This document shows positions 1 to 12,152 of a DNA stretch of 64,000 nt, one piece after another. Positions within the stretch are counted from its first letter, which is position 1, and each line of letters starts with the position of its first letter. Under the pieces are notes generated by a model. It was not told the DNA's origin and searched no databases. It worked only from the letters and a program-made list of their open reading frames with translations. The position numbers were made by a program, and so were the translations under genes. The stretch comes from Ailanthus altissimus (taxonomy: Eukaryota; Streptophyta; Magnoliopsida; Sapindales; Simaroubaceae): the NCBI GenBank assembly GCA_946807835.1, contig OX327697.1:12755501-12819500 (forward strand), written 5' to 3'.

Positions 1-76
1 CTATAAAATGAGGATAGGAAAATCATCCGTTACGAGGCCCTTAATGTTACAGAGGTGAGGAGACCATACTGAGCCC

Positions 77-427
77 TTAATAATCTAAATCCTTGTAGGT
101 CACCTTTGATTTTTGATATCGATAGTCTAATTCAAAGTCCACCTCTTTACCGTTAATGGAAGGCTTCACCACCTCTTTCTCTTCCTCTTTACCTTCGGTT
201 TCTTTAGAGTCCTTAGACTCGACTATTTATAAAGGATTCTCTTGGTCTCTTTTAGTTGTAACATCATTGGCTATGATGATCTCGGACCTCACTTCCAAAT
301 TAAAATCTAATGCTACTCCTTGAGAAGCAGAATCCCCTTGGGATTGGCGTCTTTGCACCAGAGGAACCTTTTTTCTACATTGCTTAAGTCGGGCCTAATG
401 TCTAAATTTATATGGTCTTCTATACTA
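77..427 (-). pseudogene. Antisense extra ORF of a gypsy element (partial)
   Basis: Read on the minus strand, an acidic, Lys/Glu-rich stretch runs open for about 45 codons, with one internal stop near 223 and a closing stop at 77-79. It begins with a basic cluster (RRKKVPLVQRRQSQG). That resembles the basic N-terminus of the antisense ORF at 27865-28966 (GRRKRVRQKE), and both lie upstream of similar AT-rich 3' regions. This suggests the same kind of gene: an antisense ORF between pol and the 3' LTR of a Tat-like gypsy element. Its function is unknown. The left part of the element lies outside the window. The match to the other copy is by eye and weak. Confidence 0.4.
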
Positions 428-480
428 TGTGAACCAGTCTAACTATAGGTCAACATATTTAATAACACAAGTGAAGCCTA

Positions 481-1404
481 AGGCAAAGCGATTGATTTTT
501 AGTGTAAGACCAAACATTCAAACTCAAACAAAAAGAACAATGAACAATAAAACAAATAATGTGAAAATTCTAGAAATATGAGAGGTATAGGCAACCCAAG
601 AGGGGATATGAATTAGGTATTTAAAAATTAATGCACTTACTAATAATATAAATAAATTAAAGCACAAGTAAATACAGTAAATAAGAGAGTAGGGAAAGAG
701 AAAGTTAACACCGGATGTTTACGTGGTTCGACCCTTATCTTGACTTTATGTCGACGCCTCAAAGCTAACCGTACTTGAAGATTCCACTAGCTTGGTCTAT
801 CTTCCAAGACCCTTTGATTAACTTCTCAGATGTTAATAAAACCTTTACAAATTGACTCTTTCAGGTACCAATCACACGTTGATTAGTTTTCTAAATACTA
901 ATCAAACCCTAATTAGTTTCTCAAGTACTAATTAAACACTTAGAGTATGTTGGCTTTACCAAGTACTAACTAGACCCTTACAAAGATTAATTTTGGGTTC
1001 AATTAAACCATTACAATTTAAACTCTCTTAAAGAGTAGATACAATAATTTTAACACAAATATAGATATCTCTTTTCTTTTAAAATGATATGAAGATTATA
1101 GAATATTTCACTTGTTGTTGTTGAGCTTGAATGTGACTTGTATTTATAGAGATAGATAAACTAGCTGTTTTTTACCATGCTATAGTTTTTTGCCCCATGC
1201 TACAGTTTTTTGACTGTTACAACCGTTGCACAGTGATTTAACCATTAAGGAACAATGACGTCGATACAGAACCGTACTACAGTGACCAAAGTTTTAAACT
1301 TTTTCATTTTGGTCCATTTCCTATGACTTTCAAAACTTTACGTTTTAATCTATAAACACTATTGTTTGAAATCATCAAAATCTTCAAAGATGTCTAAGCC
1401 AACA
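481..1404 (-). mobile_element. LTR F, copia-type, inserted in gypsy remnant
   Basis: On the minus strand this starts TGTTGGCTTAGACATC at 1404 and contains a TATA-like box (TCTATAAATAC) near 1140-1150. Downstream come the phrases 'ttacgtggttcgac' (728-741) and 'gaggggatatgaattaggta', which I know from plant copia LTR ends. Gypsy-like sequence continues on both sides, so it is an insertion. The left boundary is uncertain and I found no target-site duplication. It is either a solo LTR or an LTR fragment; no coding region accompanies it. Confidence 0.5.
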
Positions 1405-2227
1405 CAATGAATCCAAAGGAAATTCACAAATAAGCATAATAAGACTATCACAACAACAATTTCACCAACAAAAGTGGTTACAGCCCAAAAACTACACACA
1501 CCTAAGTAAATATATCCATCATGCCATCAACAAATACAAAAATAGTATGAAAAATAGAGCAATAGAAAGAGACCCACTATTGGTGTTCAGAGATGAGTTG
1601 AGGATAAGCGGAGAAAGAATCAAAAACTATAAAATTAGAGAAGATCATGGACTTACTCTTTAAGTCACAAGAAGACGATTTTGCTCTCTCTAAAATATAT
1701 AAGAATGTAGAAAATATTAAAAGAAACTCAAAATCCTCTGTTTATAATGGATTTTCAATGCTAATTTGAATTGTTAAAGTAATCAAATGGCTCAAAAGAT
1801 CCTTCGCTCAAAAAACTCATTTAATTTTACCAACGTAATTGATTGGGATTAGCGCTGACTGTTGATTCAGATCTAAGGGCTAAGAAGATATCCACATCCC
1901 TAATAAATTATAGCCTTGACCCTTGGGTTCTTGGTGAAATTAACGACAAGTTACATAGATTTCAACGAGACACCTACATTTAATGAGAGACGAACAAAGC
2001 TTCATTATACAAAATCTCCAAGGACTCTATAAAAGTACAACCAAGGACTTGCAGTGCCAAAATATTTTAAGAAAATCCTGAGACAAATCTATCCTAGGAC
2101 TATAGTAAAGTTTTCAACATCGATAGGTCAATACTAAAAAATTGAAGGACCTCTATTTTCCTCTTAGGATTCTGGTTGAGGCTTAGTTCACCTAAGGCCT
2201 GACATAGACCTTGGGCTCGGTGCTTAG
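1405..2227 (+). mobile_element. Gypsy 3' region upstream of its LTR (remnant)
   Basis: Non-coding, AT-rich. Layout and short phrases (a tract ending 'tttgctctctctaaaat', then 'atggctcaaaagatcc') resemble the stretch between the antisense ORF and LTR at 29370-29640, so I read it as the same part of a second gypsy copy. It is broken at 2228 by solo LTR A1 and resumes at 4402. Confidence 0.35.
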
Positions 2228-4401
2228 TGTTGGGCGTTGATTATTCAAGGGTGTTTGTATGTGAGTCTTGTGTTTAACAACAATAAATACATATCTCATA
2301 CATATAATCAAGCAGCGGAAGCTTAAAATATTACAGTAAACACAATCATAACATATTAAAGGAATTAACAGAAACGAAATTGAGAAATAACCCTTGAAGC
2401 CTTTGGATGGAAATTGTTGAAGTCCACCGAAATATAATCTTTAATAAATTCTAGTAATCAACAATGGTGTGTTTGATTATCTAGAATGACAGCCTTTGAT
2501 CTAGCAGAAGTTTAACAACTTAAACTTATGTTCTTGATTTTTTCTTTTGATTAACACTTAATCAATTAATCAAAACCTATTTTGCTAATTTGGTTTTATG
2601 CCTTATAAAAGAAAATAATGAATTCAACTCTTGAATCCAATAATTAGAAAAACATTTCTCTTTTCTTTCTTTGTAATGGCTGGCCAATTTTTTGCAAAAT
2701 GAAAACTTAACAAAACTTATGAATTTTAATTACATTTGTTTTATTTATACAAATGAATTTAATTTCAATTTATAACACTTAATTTCACTTAATTTCAATA
2801 TCTATTTAACCTAACCTAATCATAGTTAAATCTTAACTATAGTTAGGTTAAATGAGCATTTAAATATTCTAACTAGAGTTAACACTTAACTCTAGTTAGG
2901 TAAAAGAACATTTAAATATTTTAACCATAGTTAACTAACTTAACCATAGTTAGGTTAACTTTTACTTAACTATTAAGTAAAGTTAATCTAACTTAACCAT
3001 ATGGTTAACTCTTAATCATAGTTAAACTAAATTATTTATTTAACAATTAAATAAATAAATATTTCTTTGAATTATTTAATAATTAAATAATTATTAAGTA
3101 AAATTACATTTATGTCCTTACTAGGTTACCAAGTTAACCTAAAGTAGGTCCCACCATCTGACCAAATACTTTAGTTAACTTAATATTAGAAAATTGTTGG
3201 ATTTTACTGTATTGAACTATTTAATACGGTACGCAACCCAAGTGCGCAAAGAGTACATTTCATATTAGGACTCCCTAGGTTCACGCCGGATTCATCAAAT
3301 GGAACTATTCCATAAGTCCGTGATCGATGCCCCATGCACACGTTACGGATATAACAAATTAGCACGTTAGACCATATATGTTGAGGTTACTACATATTCG
3401 TATAATCCTTCCGTCATTATATCCTAGATAAGCGGGATATAGATCATTACTGTAAAATTCTGATGATTTCATCTGTTTCTGTATCTCCAGATTCGTATCT
3501 TAATGAACAATATATGCAAATACTTTTGCTATAATGTTTAAACCTGTAGGAAACTCTTTTCCCAAGTTGATTGCTTACGGCCATAAGACTTTACAAGATA
3601 CAATCTCGAAGTTTTCGATATACAACCCATCTATGTGAGCTGGTGGATCCCATATCTATGCACACCGAACTCTATGAGCATCGGACCATACTAAGCGACG
3701 CATAGCGGTCAGACCATGAAAGGTCTCTGACATACGTGGAACCAAAGTATGGTGGATCTCCCACAAGCCCACCGTGGCGCTTAGGTCGAAGGACCACAAA
3801 TACTACTCAACTCGAGATCACCTTCCTTTAACGGTTTCATAGGATATCTATTGGGGTCCTCGTGAGTCTGTTCAGTATCCAGTCCTAACTGAATACCTAT
3901 ATGTCTATATGAGCTTCTACTAAGCTCATGGTTAACTAAGAATAATTATCTGTACAATATAGATATAGACATACACTAATCTATATTATTTTGTTTCACT
4001 GATAGACCCTCATTGGTGAACGTAGATCAGGAATTCTTTATTTGAGAAGATACTTACATAATGACATTTCTTAGTTTCTATTGCAACTATGTCATTACTA
4101 GTAGATTCTTAGGTCTTTGTCACATTATAGATAAGATTCTAACTATTTAAATCTCGTTGGCTATTATAACCTGCTAACTCTTAGCATTTATAACTATCAA
4201 CTTTGCTAACTCTTAACCTTGGTCTAAACTTCTTTAAACCAGATATGAACTTATTCAAATCATATATTTTGTCTATAATGTTACAAGCTTAATTACCATT
4301 TAATAAAGGTTATTAGTGATTTAATAAAATATACATTGTATAAACATTACAAAATAAATATTCATATAAACAGGGATAGTGTGTAAGCATAAACTCTAAT
4401 A
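2228..4401 (-). mobile_element. Solo LTR A1 (copia family A)
   Basis: The 2174-bp LTR lies on the minus strand. Its 3' end is TGTTGGGCG at 2228 and its 5' end reads TATTAGAGTTTATGCTTAC from 4401 (second base of the usual TG changed). It is flanked by a perfect 5-bp direct repeat CTTAG (2223-2227 and 4402-4406), so it is a genuine insertion reduced to one LTR. Its closest relative in the window is A4 (25377-27561): shared 'cagcggaag' end motif, TTAACC-like tract (2790-3010), conserved core with the hairpin AGACCTTTCATGGTCT (3713-3728 in reverse) and 'gttagca' repeats (4160-4215). No coding sequence. Confidence 0.9.
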
Positions 4402-4620
4402 CTTAGAAGATATTTCACCAGAGGCCCACGAAGAAAGGTCCATTACATGGGTACTCCAGGCTTGAGCCTACTGTCAGAAGGAGGCCCAATATTAGTCAAA
4501 ATAATATATTCAAGACTTGCCCATCACAATTCGTTTGGCTTCAGTTGATATCCTCGACAACCTATTCAATCTAGCTAACCATTAATTCCTTCAAAGGTAG
4601 AGCATGAAAAATACGTATTA
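4402..4620. mobile_element. Gypsy remnant continuing after A1
   Basis: Directly follows the right-hand CTTAG duplication and so continues the sequence broken at 2228. It contains 'aggcccacgaag' and 'gaggcccaatatt', typical of non-coding LTR sequence. The right limit is arbitrary; beyond it the sequence loses recognisable element features. Confidence 0.3.
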
Positions 4621-5147
4621 TCAAATGACTCAAATTGTTATAATCCCCAAAAATCTCGAAGTAAGTCAAGATTTTACTTGCTACATCTTTTTAATTGAAA
4701 TAAATGATATCTGTGAATACATCATTTAGCATTGGGGATCCAAATGAAATTTCACCTGTTCATACTCGGTTGGGACTAAGGAGCAGATAGATATCAGGGA
4801 AGATTCTCTCAGCCATTTTTGATGAGTCAATTATGTTGTTTTATAACGAACTATTTGCCAGTTTGCCCTTAAGTTGTGCTCTTCAGGATCAGTAGTGGTG
4901 CGCTGATTAGAGTGCTTGCCAGCGCTCTGTTTGTATGCAATCATTTACTTTATGGTGATTACCAGCTGATTTCAAGTCCTAGTCATGAATTCTAAAACTG
5001 ATTTCGAAATAAATTAATAACTTGCAGTCTATGCATATCTTATATGCTTTGCATTTCTTTACTCTTGTTTTTTTTTTAAACATGTTTTGTCATATTTAAT
5101 GCATTCCCAATATATGTTCCAATAGAAGCTCTTGTTGTATATTTCAG
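4621..5147. other. Unassigned, possibly low-copy sequence
   Basis: No LTR, terminal repeat or transposon protein motif is visible here. Short open runs exist (about 4790-4890, which could read GKILSAIFDESIMLF), but frames change and no start is convincing. A pyrimidine tract and 'tatttcag' at 5140-5147 look like a splice acceptor for the possible exon that follows. Confidence 0.25.
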
Positions 5148-5350
5148 GAAAATTGCTTTGCAACCACCATGGGTTTGAACACATATTAATAATGAAATTT
5201 GATTTTATATTTATAAAAAAATATGTAACTCTCTTTTTCCGAATGAGAGGAGTCTCCTATTGGCGAGATAAGTTTTTCCTGAACAATAAAAATATTCACA
5301 GAATCTGGAATTTGATCCAATCAATTATCAATGACGTTGCAGAAGTTTAA
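5148..5350 (+). CDS. Possible terminal exon of an unknown host gene
   Basis: Open from an acceptor-like 'tatttcag' (5140-5147) to a TAA at 5348-5350. The last 35 residues (from RGVSYWRDKFFLNN to NLIQSIINDVAEV) have a protein-like composition, with mixed charged and hydrophobic residues, unlike the Lys/Ile/Phe-rich noise of nearby AT-rich frames. The first half is poorer (FDFIFIKK), which argues against a clean exon. I recognise no domain. The flanks are free of transposon motifs, and this is why I keep it. It may equally be chance or a pseudogene fragment. Confidence 0.2.
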
Positions 5351-6871
5351 AGTAGAAGAATGGAATTTGTTCGCTTCAACTGCATAGTCATCTTTTGATG
5401 AACGGGTGCTGTTGTGCCAATTATTCAGCGGCCTAATGAATTTCTGCTTATTGTATATTGTTTTAAGTTGTAGTTCATTTTAGAACAGGTTCAATCTCAT
5501 TATTTAAAAGAATTTCATCCTAAAATTAGATTCATCATACTAGGTACTCGCTAACACAGATTTTAAAAATAGGTTGTATAAGTTATAATGAGACAATTCA
5601 TTGTTTTATTTGAATTTAAATTGATTAATTACTATTTTATATGAATAATGATTTCGTATAAAATAGACGAATTTCACTTAAATTTTTTTTTAATTAATGA
5701 ATTGGAAGCAAATTTAATCTCTTAATTAAATTAGATTAATTGAACATGATGTTCATGCATACTTTAAATATAATTTGAATTCATACATTTTAAATAGAGT
5801 CAATTTTTCTCATTCTTAAATTCATTATTCAATTCTCATATTCAATATTTAATCCCAGATTATGAACTCACCATAGTACTACTTGTATTTATAACACTTT
5901 CATACACAAATAATTTCTTTTTTAAATAAATATTAATTTAAGAAATAAAGTATTTTTCTTACCAAAAGAAAGTACGTTCTCACAATTTGAAGGAGTTAAC
6001 AATGATAAGATGATAATTTTTATAAAGTTCCAAACTCAAAAACTTAATGCGCTAATATCTTTTTTCATGTTCATAACAAGGATTGTGAAATAAATACTTG
6101 ATGAAAGTATTTCGAACATCGTAAAAATCATATTCTACCAGTTAGAGACTTCCCCTCTATTTTTGTTTGTATGTAATGTTTAAATAAAGCTGGTATAAAG
6201 TTTTATAGAATCACAAAAGCAATTTCGAGTAAATTTAAGACATCCAACAAATGCATTTCTTTGTATGTAATGTTAACTATCGATTAATGTATAGGATCTC
6301 ATTGTCATTAAAAATTTGTATAATTAAGCACTCATAGGCGTACTCCAGTAGCAACCACACATATCAACTAACGTTGAGGCCTTAAGTTTCGAATCTTCTA
6401 TTTCTTAAATTAACATATATATATATTTAATATGCTTTTATGAGGGCATGTTTTTATTTTTAAGTTTAAAGTTATTTTTTTCAATTATAGTTTTACACAT
6501 TCACTCCACACGCTGCAATCCATGTATTTATAGAAATTAAATATATTCTCTATTTAAGATGTGAGAAAATTGATCTTTTAACCTCTTGTTGTAAAACCTG
6601 GTTGTTATTAATAGTATTGATACCTAAATTTCAGTATAAAATAATAAAGAAACGGTAGATCTATTTAATTCAACCTTATTAGAAATATTTTTTATGATGT
6701 GCGTAAGAGGTATGAGACTTAAATCGGTAATTTTCTAGTTGATTGGAGAGTTGGACAGTCATGAAATATTTTTGAAATTTGTTTTTTTAATGGCTTGGAA
6801 AAGGAAATTGCAATTTAACATATGGATTCTATATAAGTGTTATGCATGAAACAAGCTTTTATTAATCCATG
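5351..6871. other. AT-rich intergenic stretch, nothing recognised
   Basis: I see no reading frame, terminal repeat or familiar LTR here. There are homopolymer-like A/T tracts and a short (TA)n at 6415-6428. If 5148-5350 is a last exon, the first few hundred bases could be its 3' UTR. Confidence 0.4.
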
Positions 6872-7264
6872 TGTTAGAAAATGGACCAATTAGAGACAAG
6901 TTAATGGATTGTCAAGTTGGAAGCCTAGTTTAGTTCATTTGATTTGTCTAACTAAATAATTAGAAAAGAACTAATTAAATACTTCAATTTCTAACTAACG
7001 GCATTTTTGAAATTTAAAGTTAGTTCAAATTAGACTTTTAGAAGAGCACTATAAAAAGAAAAAGTGTTTAGAAATTTACATGAAATGAAAAATAAGCTTC
7101 AATAGTAGATTTTAGCCAAGAGAGGGTTGATAAGGGCAAAATTGTCATATATTTTCTCATATTTTTATTTTGATATTTTATTATTTTATTAAAATAGATG
7201 ACTATTTATGTATTTTATTGTTATTTATAAGGACTTGAATGAAATTTAAAGAAAATGCAGAGTT

Positions 7265-7500
7265 TTTAAAGTATGTGTCCATCGCCCCAGCGCCACGAGG
7301 ATTATAGCCCCAGCTCTGGAACAGTGATCGAAATAAGAAAAATGATATGGTTAAGTCGCATTTGGCGCCCTAGCACCATACCTTCATCGCGCCAGCGACG
7401 GTACAGAGCCCCAGCGCCATCAACCCACAGCTCTAGCGGTGAAGCCTATTTCACGCGTCGCCCCAGCGACAATTGCATAGCGCCCCAGCGGTAGCGCGAT
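7265..7500 (+). repeat. GC-rich CGCCCCAGCG motif array in LTR B1
   Basis: The motif GCCCCAGC and near copies (GCGCCCTAGC, GCGCCAGCGA, GCCCCAGCGC) occur about eight times in 230 bp, in sequence far richer in GC and CpG than its surroundings. It lies just upstream of the TATA box, in the U3 position. The open frame of 73 codons through it is a by-product of GC composition, not a gene. Confidence 0.7.
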
Positions 7501-7545
7501 TCCTAGTCCAACAAGAATTGAGATTTTCAAGCTCATATCAATTCC

Positions 7546-7556
7546 TATAAAAGGCC
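7546..7556 (+). promoter_or_regulatory. TATA box of LTR B1
   Basis: CCTATAAAAGG, followed by 'ccactcgtt'. The same context occurs in B5 (CCTATATAAAGGCCACTC, 37958-37975) and, on the other strand, in B2 (15510-15530). The conserved position in three copies supports a former LTR promoter. Confidence 0.7.
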
Positions 7557-10500
7557 ACTCGTTCCCAGCCTTTAGGAAGAATCGAAGAGCAACCTAGAGC
7601 AATTCAAGAACACCAAGAATATATAGCACGAGTCTTAGAGAGTAATAGGAGTTTAATTGAAGCAACTTTAGAGAGAGATTCAAGGCGTTCTTCGGCATCA
7701 AGAGTATTTTAGGTAACACAATTAAGAGTAATTCGACGTCTATATCGGTTTGCTATTGATTGTATCATGATGTATTATTATTTTTACTGCTGTTCTCTTG
7801 TATCCATGAGCTAAACTTATTTTCTAGGGTTAATACTTAAACTCAATATGTGTGCTTAATTGCCATATCTTTAGAATATTTAATAAACTTAGTTCTTTGA
7901 TATTCAAATTACTTGATTTTAATGCTTCAATATATCTGGCCAATATATAGTGAATGAGTTGGTAATATTATTGATAAACTCGAAAGAGGAATCATAATAT
8001 TTAAACTTAGGTAATTTGATGCATGATTGTAGAGTAACATTCAATGTTGCATATGCAAGATTCAATTTAGGATAGAAATATACCTAATTGGCATGTATGA
8101 TCAATAAGACTTAATCTTAATGAATCTTAATTTATTACAAGTACCATAGGAATATAGGTATTTGGTCAATTAAGGTATACTTGCATGACCTTGGAAGAGG
8201 CTTGTGAATACATTAGTGTCTTGATCAATAACAAAGATTAAGGGAGTTAAATATTAGAGATTAATCATTAGAAAGCATATTGAGGGATAGTATTAATCCT
8301 AGGGTTTTCTCTATATTGCTATCACTTAAATCTCGTTGCATTGTGTTTTTATTTTTTATATTTTCTACATTCATTCTTAGATTTTTTTTTATCTGAATAA
8401 TTATTAGAAAGATATAATTTTAGTAATTGGTTAAAAAGAAAATATTATCCCTGTGGGTTCGACATCCGATTTATTTAGTCCCTTTATTACTTGCATACGA
8501 TAGTGTATACTTGCACTTAATTTTAAGATATAGAAATATCGCATCAAGGGCAAGCTTCAATAGTAGATTTTCAAGGCTTTTTCATAACTTTCCACCCATT
8601 ATCAAGTTAAAATCAATCCAAATACAAGTTTTTAAGATCAATTGAAGGTTGCACTAGTGAGAACCCAAGGAAATGAGGTAAGAAACCCTAATTTGAGAAA
8701 TGATTTTTGCATTATACAAAACTTCTTCTAATTGAATGTTAATAGGGCATTAGAATCAAATTGGCATGAATTGAATGCCATTGAAACAAGAATTTAAGAA
8801 AAGAAATATGTTGGGTAAAAAGGGTGATTTAGGGATTTTAGAGTTTGAGTGGTGTTTTGGTTCAATTGTTGTATATGAATGATTCTTTGTGTTAATTAGA
8901 TGTATATGGATGATGAAAAATCAAGAATGAAGTAAATGGGACATAATTGTCCATTTTTGGTAAGAGAAAGTGCAATGTACAACCGAATTATTAGAGTGTT
9001 AAGTAATTTTATGGTTCGGTTAGTGAATTAAGTAAGATTGAATGACTATGAAATAAAAAATGAAAAGTGGAGTCCATCGGGTATTGTATGCCAATTAGAG
9101 CACTTACTAGTTTAGGTATAATTTTAGCATTAATACAAGTTTTAAATGTCAATTGTGGTATGTAGGTGAAGAAAATCTAGAGCGGTAAAAGAAGGAAAAT
9201 TTTCGGAGAAGAATTGAGCTTGGAGCGTTTGGTGAGTGAAAATCTATAATGTTTTATCTTTCATTTAATATGTTTCAGCATATTGAAATTTTATGTTTTA
9301 TGTGATTTTAAATGCATAAACATGATTTACAGTTTTTGGTATAAAACTATAATTATGAATTTCTATGTTTAGTTTGAGAATCAGTTTTAAAGTTATTAAA
9401 TTAGTTTTCAAAGGCCATTGGTACCCACAGATTTACAGTATGGTGATAGTTTAAGACCCGACTGGTATATCCCGTACGCATGGACAAGTATCAGGGGCCG
9501 TGTCATTAAATTCGAGAAGTCGGGTTGTCGAGTCATATGAGTCGCTCTATATATACTGGGTATTGTCTCGCTATATGTAGGCCATGTAGAATTCTGCTGC
9601 ATAGCCAGTGAGATGTCTTTAGATATAATAGTGAGTGTTTCTAGTTTAGATGCCCTGTGACCCACTCATATTGTGCAGTGCTAGTTTAGTTGTTGCGTGA
9701 GTATAGAGCTTTAGGGTTACCATTTGGTACAGTTTGGAAAGAAAATGGTCGAGTGAGAGTTTTAGTAGTTTTTGAATTATCGAACTTGTATCATTGCATT
9801 TAAATATGTACATGTTAGTTACTATATTTTTACAGATTCTGACAATTGTTTACAGAAATTATTAATAAAACCCGATCGGTTTTATAGTTTTATAATTGCT
9901 TGAAAAGCATGTTTTAGGTAATATGTAGAATTTAATATTTATATAGATTCTTATTTTTATTGGAAAGTTTAAAAGCATTCACTGAGCTTCTTTAGCTCAC
10001 CCATTTTGTGTTTTATGTTTTCTAAAACCTATCCCAGGTGCAGGCCTCTGTACGCAGACTGTTGGTTCCCCTACAGCAGATTAGTAGGCCAAGTAAGACG
10101 ATCATTTTATAAATATAAATGTGCTGAATAGCACTCTTTTGATTTTCTGCGTAGTAGTTATTGACTTTGTGCATCTTGTAAATATATTTTGAACAAACGA
10201 GAAGTAGTTTTTGTAATATAGTGATAGTTTTCACCTTTCATTAGTATGTTAGTTTTCTTATAATTTAATTTTTGTTAATTGGAATAAAATTGATGTTTTG
10301 AGTTTGGATTTGATTCGAGAAGGACTGGAGGTCTATTTGAAAGTTGAGAAAACTATTTGAAATAGAAGTATGATTTATTGTAAGTTGTGTTTTTGGATTT
10401 TCAGAAAAACAGAGGAAACTCTGTCCTTTTCTTAAAATTGATAAAATATCCTTACTGGTATTCTAGGATTTAGTTAGTATTAGCAAGAATCAAAATGGCT

Positions 10501-10629
10501 TCGCCTCATAAAGTTTCCCAGTTAAACTCTAAGAAACTTCTGTTGGGGTGCCAGGCGGGGCCTGTTGGGATCAACAGTAAAGGATTTCAGGGCGGGTTCT
10601 GTCACTTGTTTGTATTGTAAGAAGCTAAA

Positions 10630-10690
10630 CACTACTACCAAAAAAAGAGTTTTACTGACACTATATTACTGACACTTCTCTAAATGGTAT
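10630..10690 (+). repeat. CACTA left terminal sequence
   Basis: CACTACTACCAAAAAAAG at 10630-10647, then repeated 'actgacact' motifs at 10653-10661 and 10667-10675. CACTA elements make 3-bp target duplications. The upstream triplet is AAA, but the right end is absent, so this cannot be tested. Confidence 0.85.
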
Positions 10691-10710
10691 CAGTGACGAG
10701 AGGTACTAGT

Positions 10711-10823
10711 GAATTACTGATACCATAGTAACAGAAACATGAAGTGTTAGTGAATTGTTGATACCATAGTAACAGAAACATGAAGTGTTAGTGAATTGTT
10801 GATACCATGATATCAAAAACATA
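10711..10823 (+). repeat. 41-bp subterminal tandem repeats of the CACTA element
   Basis: Two complete 41-bp units (10711-10751 and 10752-10792) and a partial third (10793-10823) share 'tgataccatagtaacagaaa' and 'catgaagtgttagtgaatt'. They differ at only a few bases. Such arrays near CACTA ends are where the element's DNA-binding protein docks in En/Spm. That role here is inferred. Confidence 0.85.
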
Positions 10824-12152
10824 TTTTTTATTTTAAAATTTTAATTATTAAAATAATTTAAATTTATAAAAATGAGTAAAACTCCCAAGACAACGTTGTT
10901 TGGGGAGTAATAAATTTTAAAAAAAAAGCCCTGAATGACGTCATTTAATGTATATAGAACGACGCCCTAATTTTGTTCAATTCACTTTGCAGATGGATTT
11001 TCACACTTAGCCTGCAAATTTGTCCAAAATCGTTGTTGGTCCTTCAATCACTGATGGTCTTATTCTATAAAGTGAAAATCGATTCTTTTTCTCTCAAAAT
11101 AGAAATAGATCATTGTTTGTCAAATAGAATCTTTCTCTCTCGCCATTACACCTTACATTGAAATAGAAAGGAACCTTAGGTTTTTAATCGAAATTGTTTC
11201 TCAATCTCTGTCGAAGCTAGTAATTGGTAGTATTCTCTCTCTTTTAATATTTGCTTTTGGTTAATGAGCAAAATCATATCGATTAAACAATATGTTGTTA
11301 ATGTGTGTTTAAATGGTGAATTTCGTTGTTTAAGGGGAATTAGCAAAGTTTTTGAAATTTTAAAAATCTATTATTTTATCTATTTTGAAATTAGTTAAAT
11401 AAGTGGGATTTTCTCACTTGAACTTTATGTTGTTAATATTTTAAAATTGCAATGGATTTGGTTGTTTAATCGACATATGGTTGCCTTTGTTTTTTGGGTT
11501 GGTGTTTTTTTGTTTTTGTTGGCTTTCATTGTTTAATCGATAAATGTTGTTAACTTTTTATTTTGTTTTTTTACTATTGAAAGTGTTATACGATAAGAGG
11601 ATGATACGGAAAAGAACTAACAAATGCCCCCTTTAGCATATGTTATATTGAATATGTGCATTATTTTAGATTTAATTTTGTTAGTTTTGTTATCGAACTT
11701 GAATTTCAAGTTGAATTTGCTCAAGAAAATTATAATATTGTTTCTTCGTGAGTCATAAAGAAAATGAGTTATTTTCTATATATATATTTTTAAGAAAATT
11801 CAAAGATAATTGGAGATTTACTTGGAGGAGTTAAATTCGTCTACTAATCTTGTCAATGTCATTCCTTAGTTCCTTATCAATATTAATAGAAATTATTAAT
11901 GTTAATAATACTAATTGTACTATTGCAGTATTGTTGTTTTTTTTTTGGTAAAATTTTTTAATTTGAATGTTGTTTCTTATCTGATTTCTCTAACTCTCTA
12001 TCTCTTTTTGTGGGATAATGTTTGTATATGTTATTTCTATTATCTTATGGACCCTTAATTACTTATTTTATTCTTAATTAAGGATTTAAATTTACAAAAT
12101 CTTTCATGTTGAACTAACAATCATTAAATAATAATCCGGTAAAACATTTGAC

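Larger units (their letters stand above)
7128..8546 (+). mobile_element. Solo LTR B1
   Basis: 1419 bp, starting TGATAAGGGCAAAATT and ending ATATCGCATCA, flanked by AGGGT (7123-7127) and AGGGC (8547-8551), a 5-bp duplication with one transition. A copy at 37512-38940 has the same ends and internal order: GC-rich tract, TATA box, then 'ccctgtgggttcgacatcc' near the 3' end. The plus orientation is set by the TATA box. There is no internal coding region. Family B is probably gypsy-derived, but no pol is attached to any copy here, so the class is not certain. Confidence 0.85.
6872..10604 (+). mobile_element. Del/Tekay-like chromovirus LTR, split by B1
   Basis: Without the 1419-bp insert at 7128-8546 this is about 2.3 kb. 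It has a possible start TGTTAGAAAATGG (6872), a TATA box ctataaaaag (7051-7060) and a long leader. Three features match Del/Tekay LTRs as I know them: the segment around 9540-9720 with 'agccagtgagatgt' and 'tgccctgtgaccc', the 'cactgagcttctttagctcaccc' block at 9979-10001 followed by an acceptor-like 'ccaggtgcag', and the end 'tttcagggcgggttctgtca' (10585-10604). No primer site or gag follows before the CACTA terminus at 10630, so this is a solo or truncated LTR. I found no target-site duplication, so both ends are approximate. Confidence 0.6.

Noticed and set aside
7273..7494. 73-codon Arg/Ser/Pro-rich frame
   Set aside because: It runs through the GC-rich motif array in LTR B1, upstream of the TATA box, so it is not a gene.
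10711..10823. CRISPR-like direct repeats
   Set aside because: The 41-bp units are head to tail with no spacers, next to a CACTA terminus, in plant DNA.
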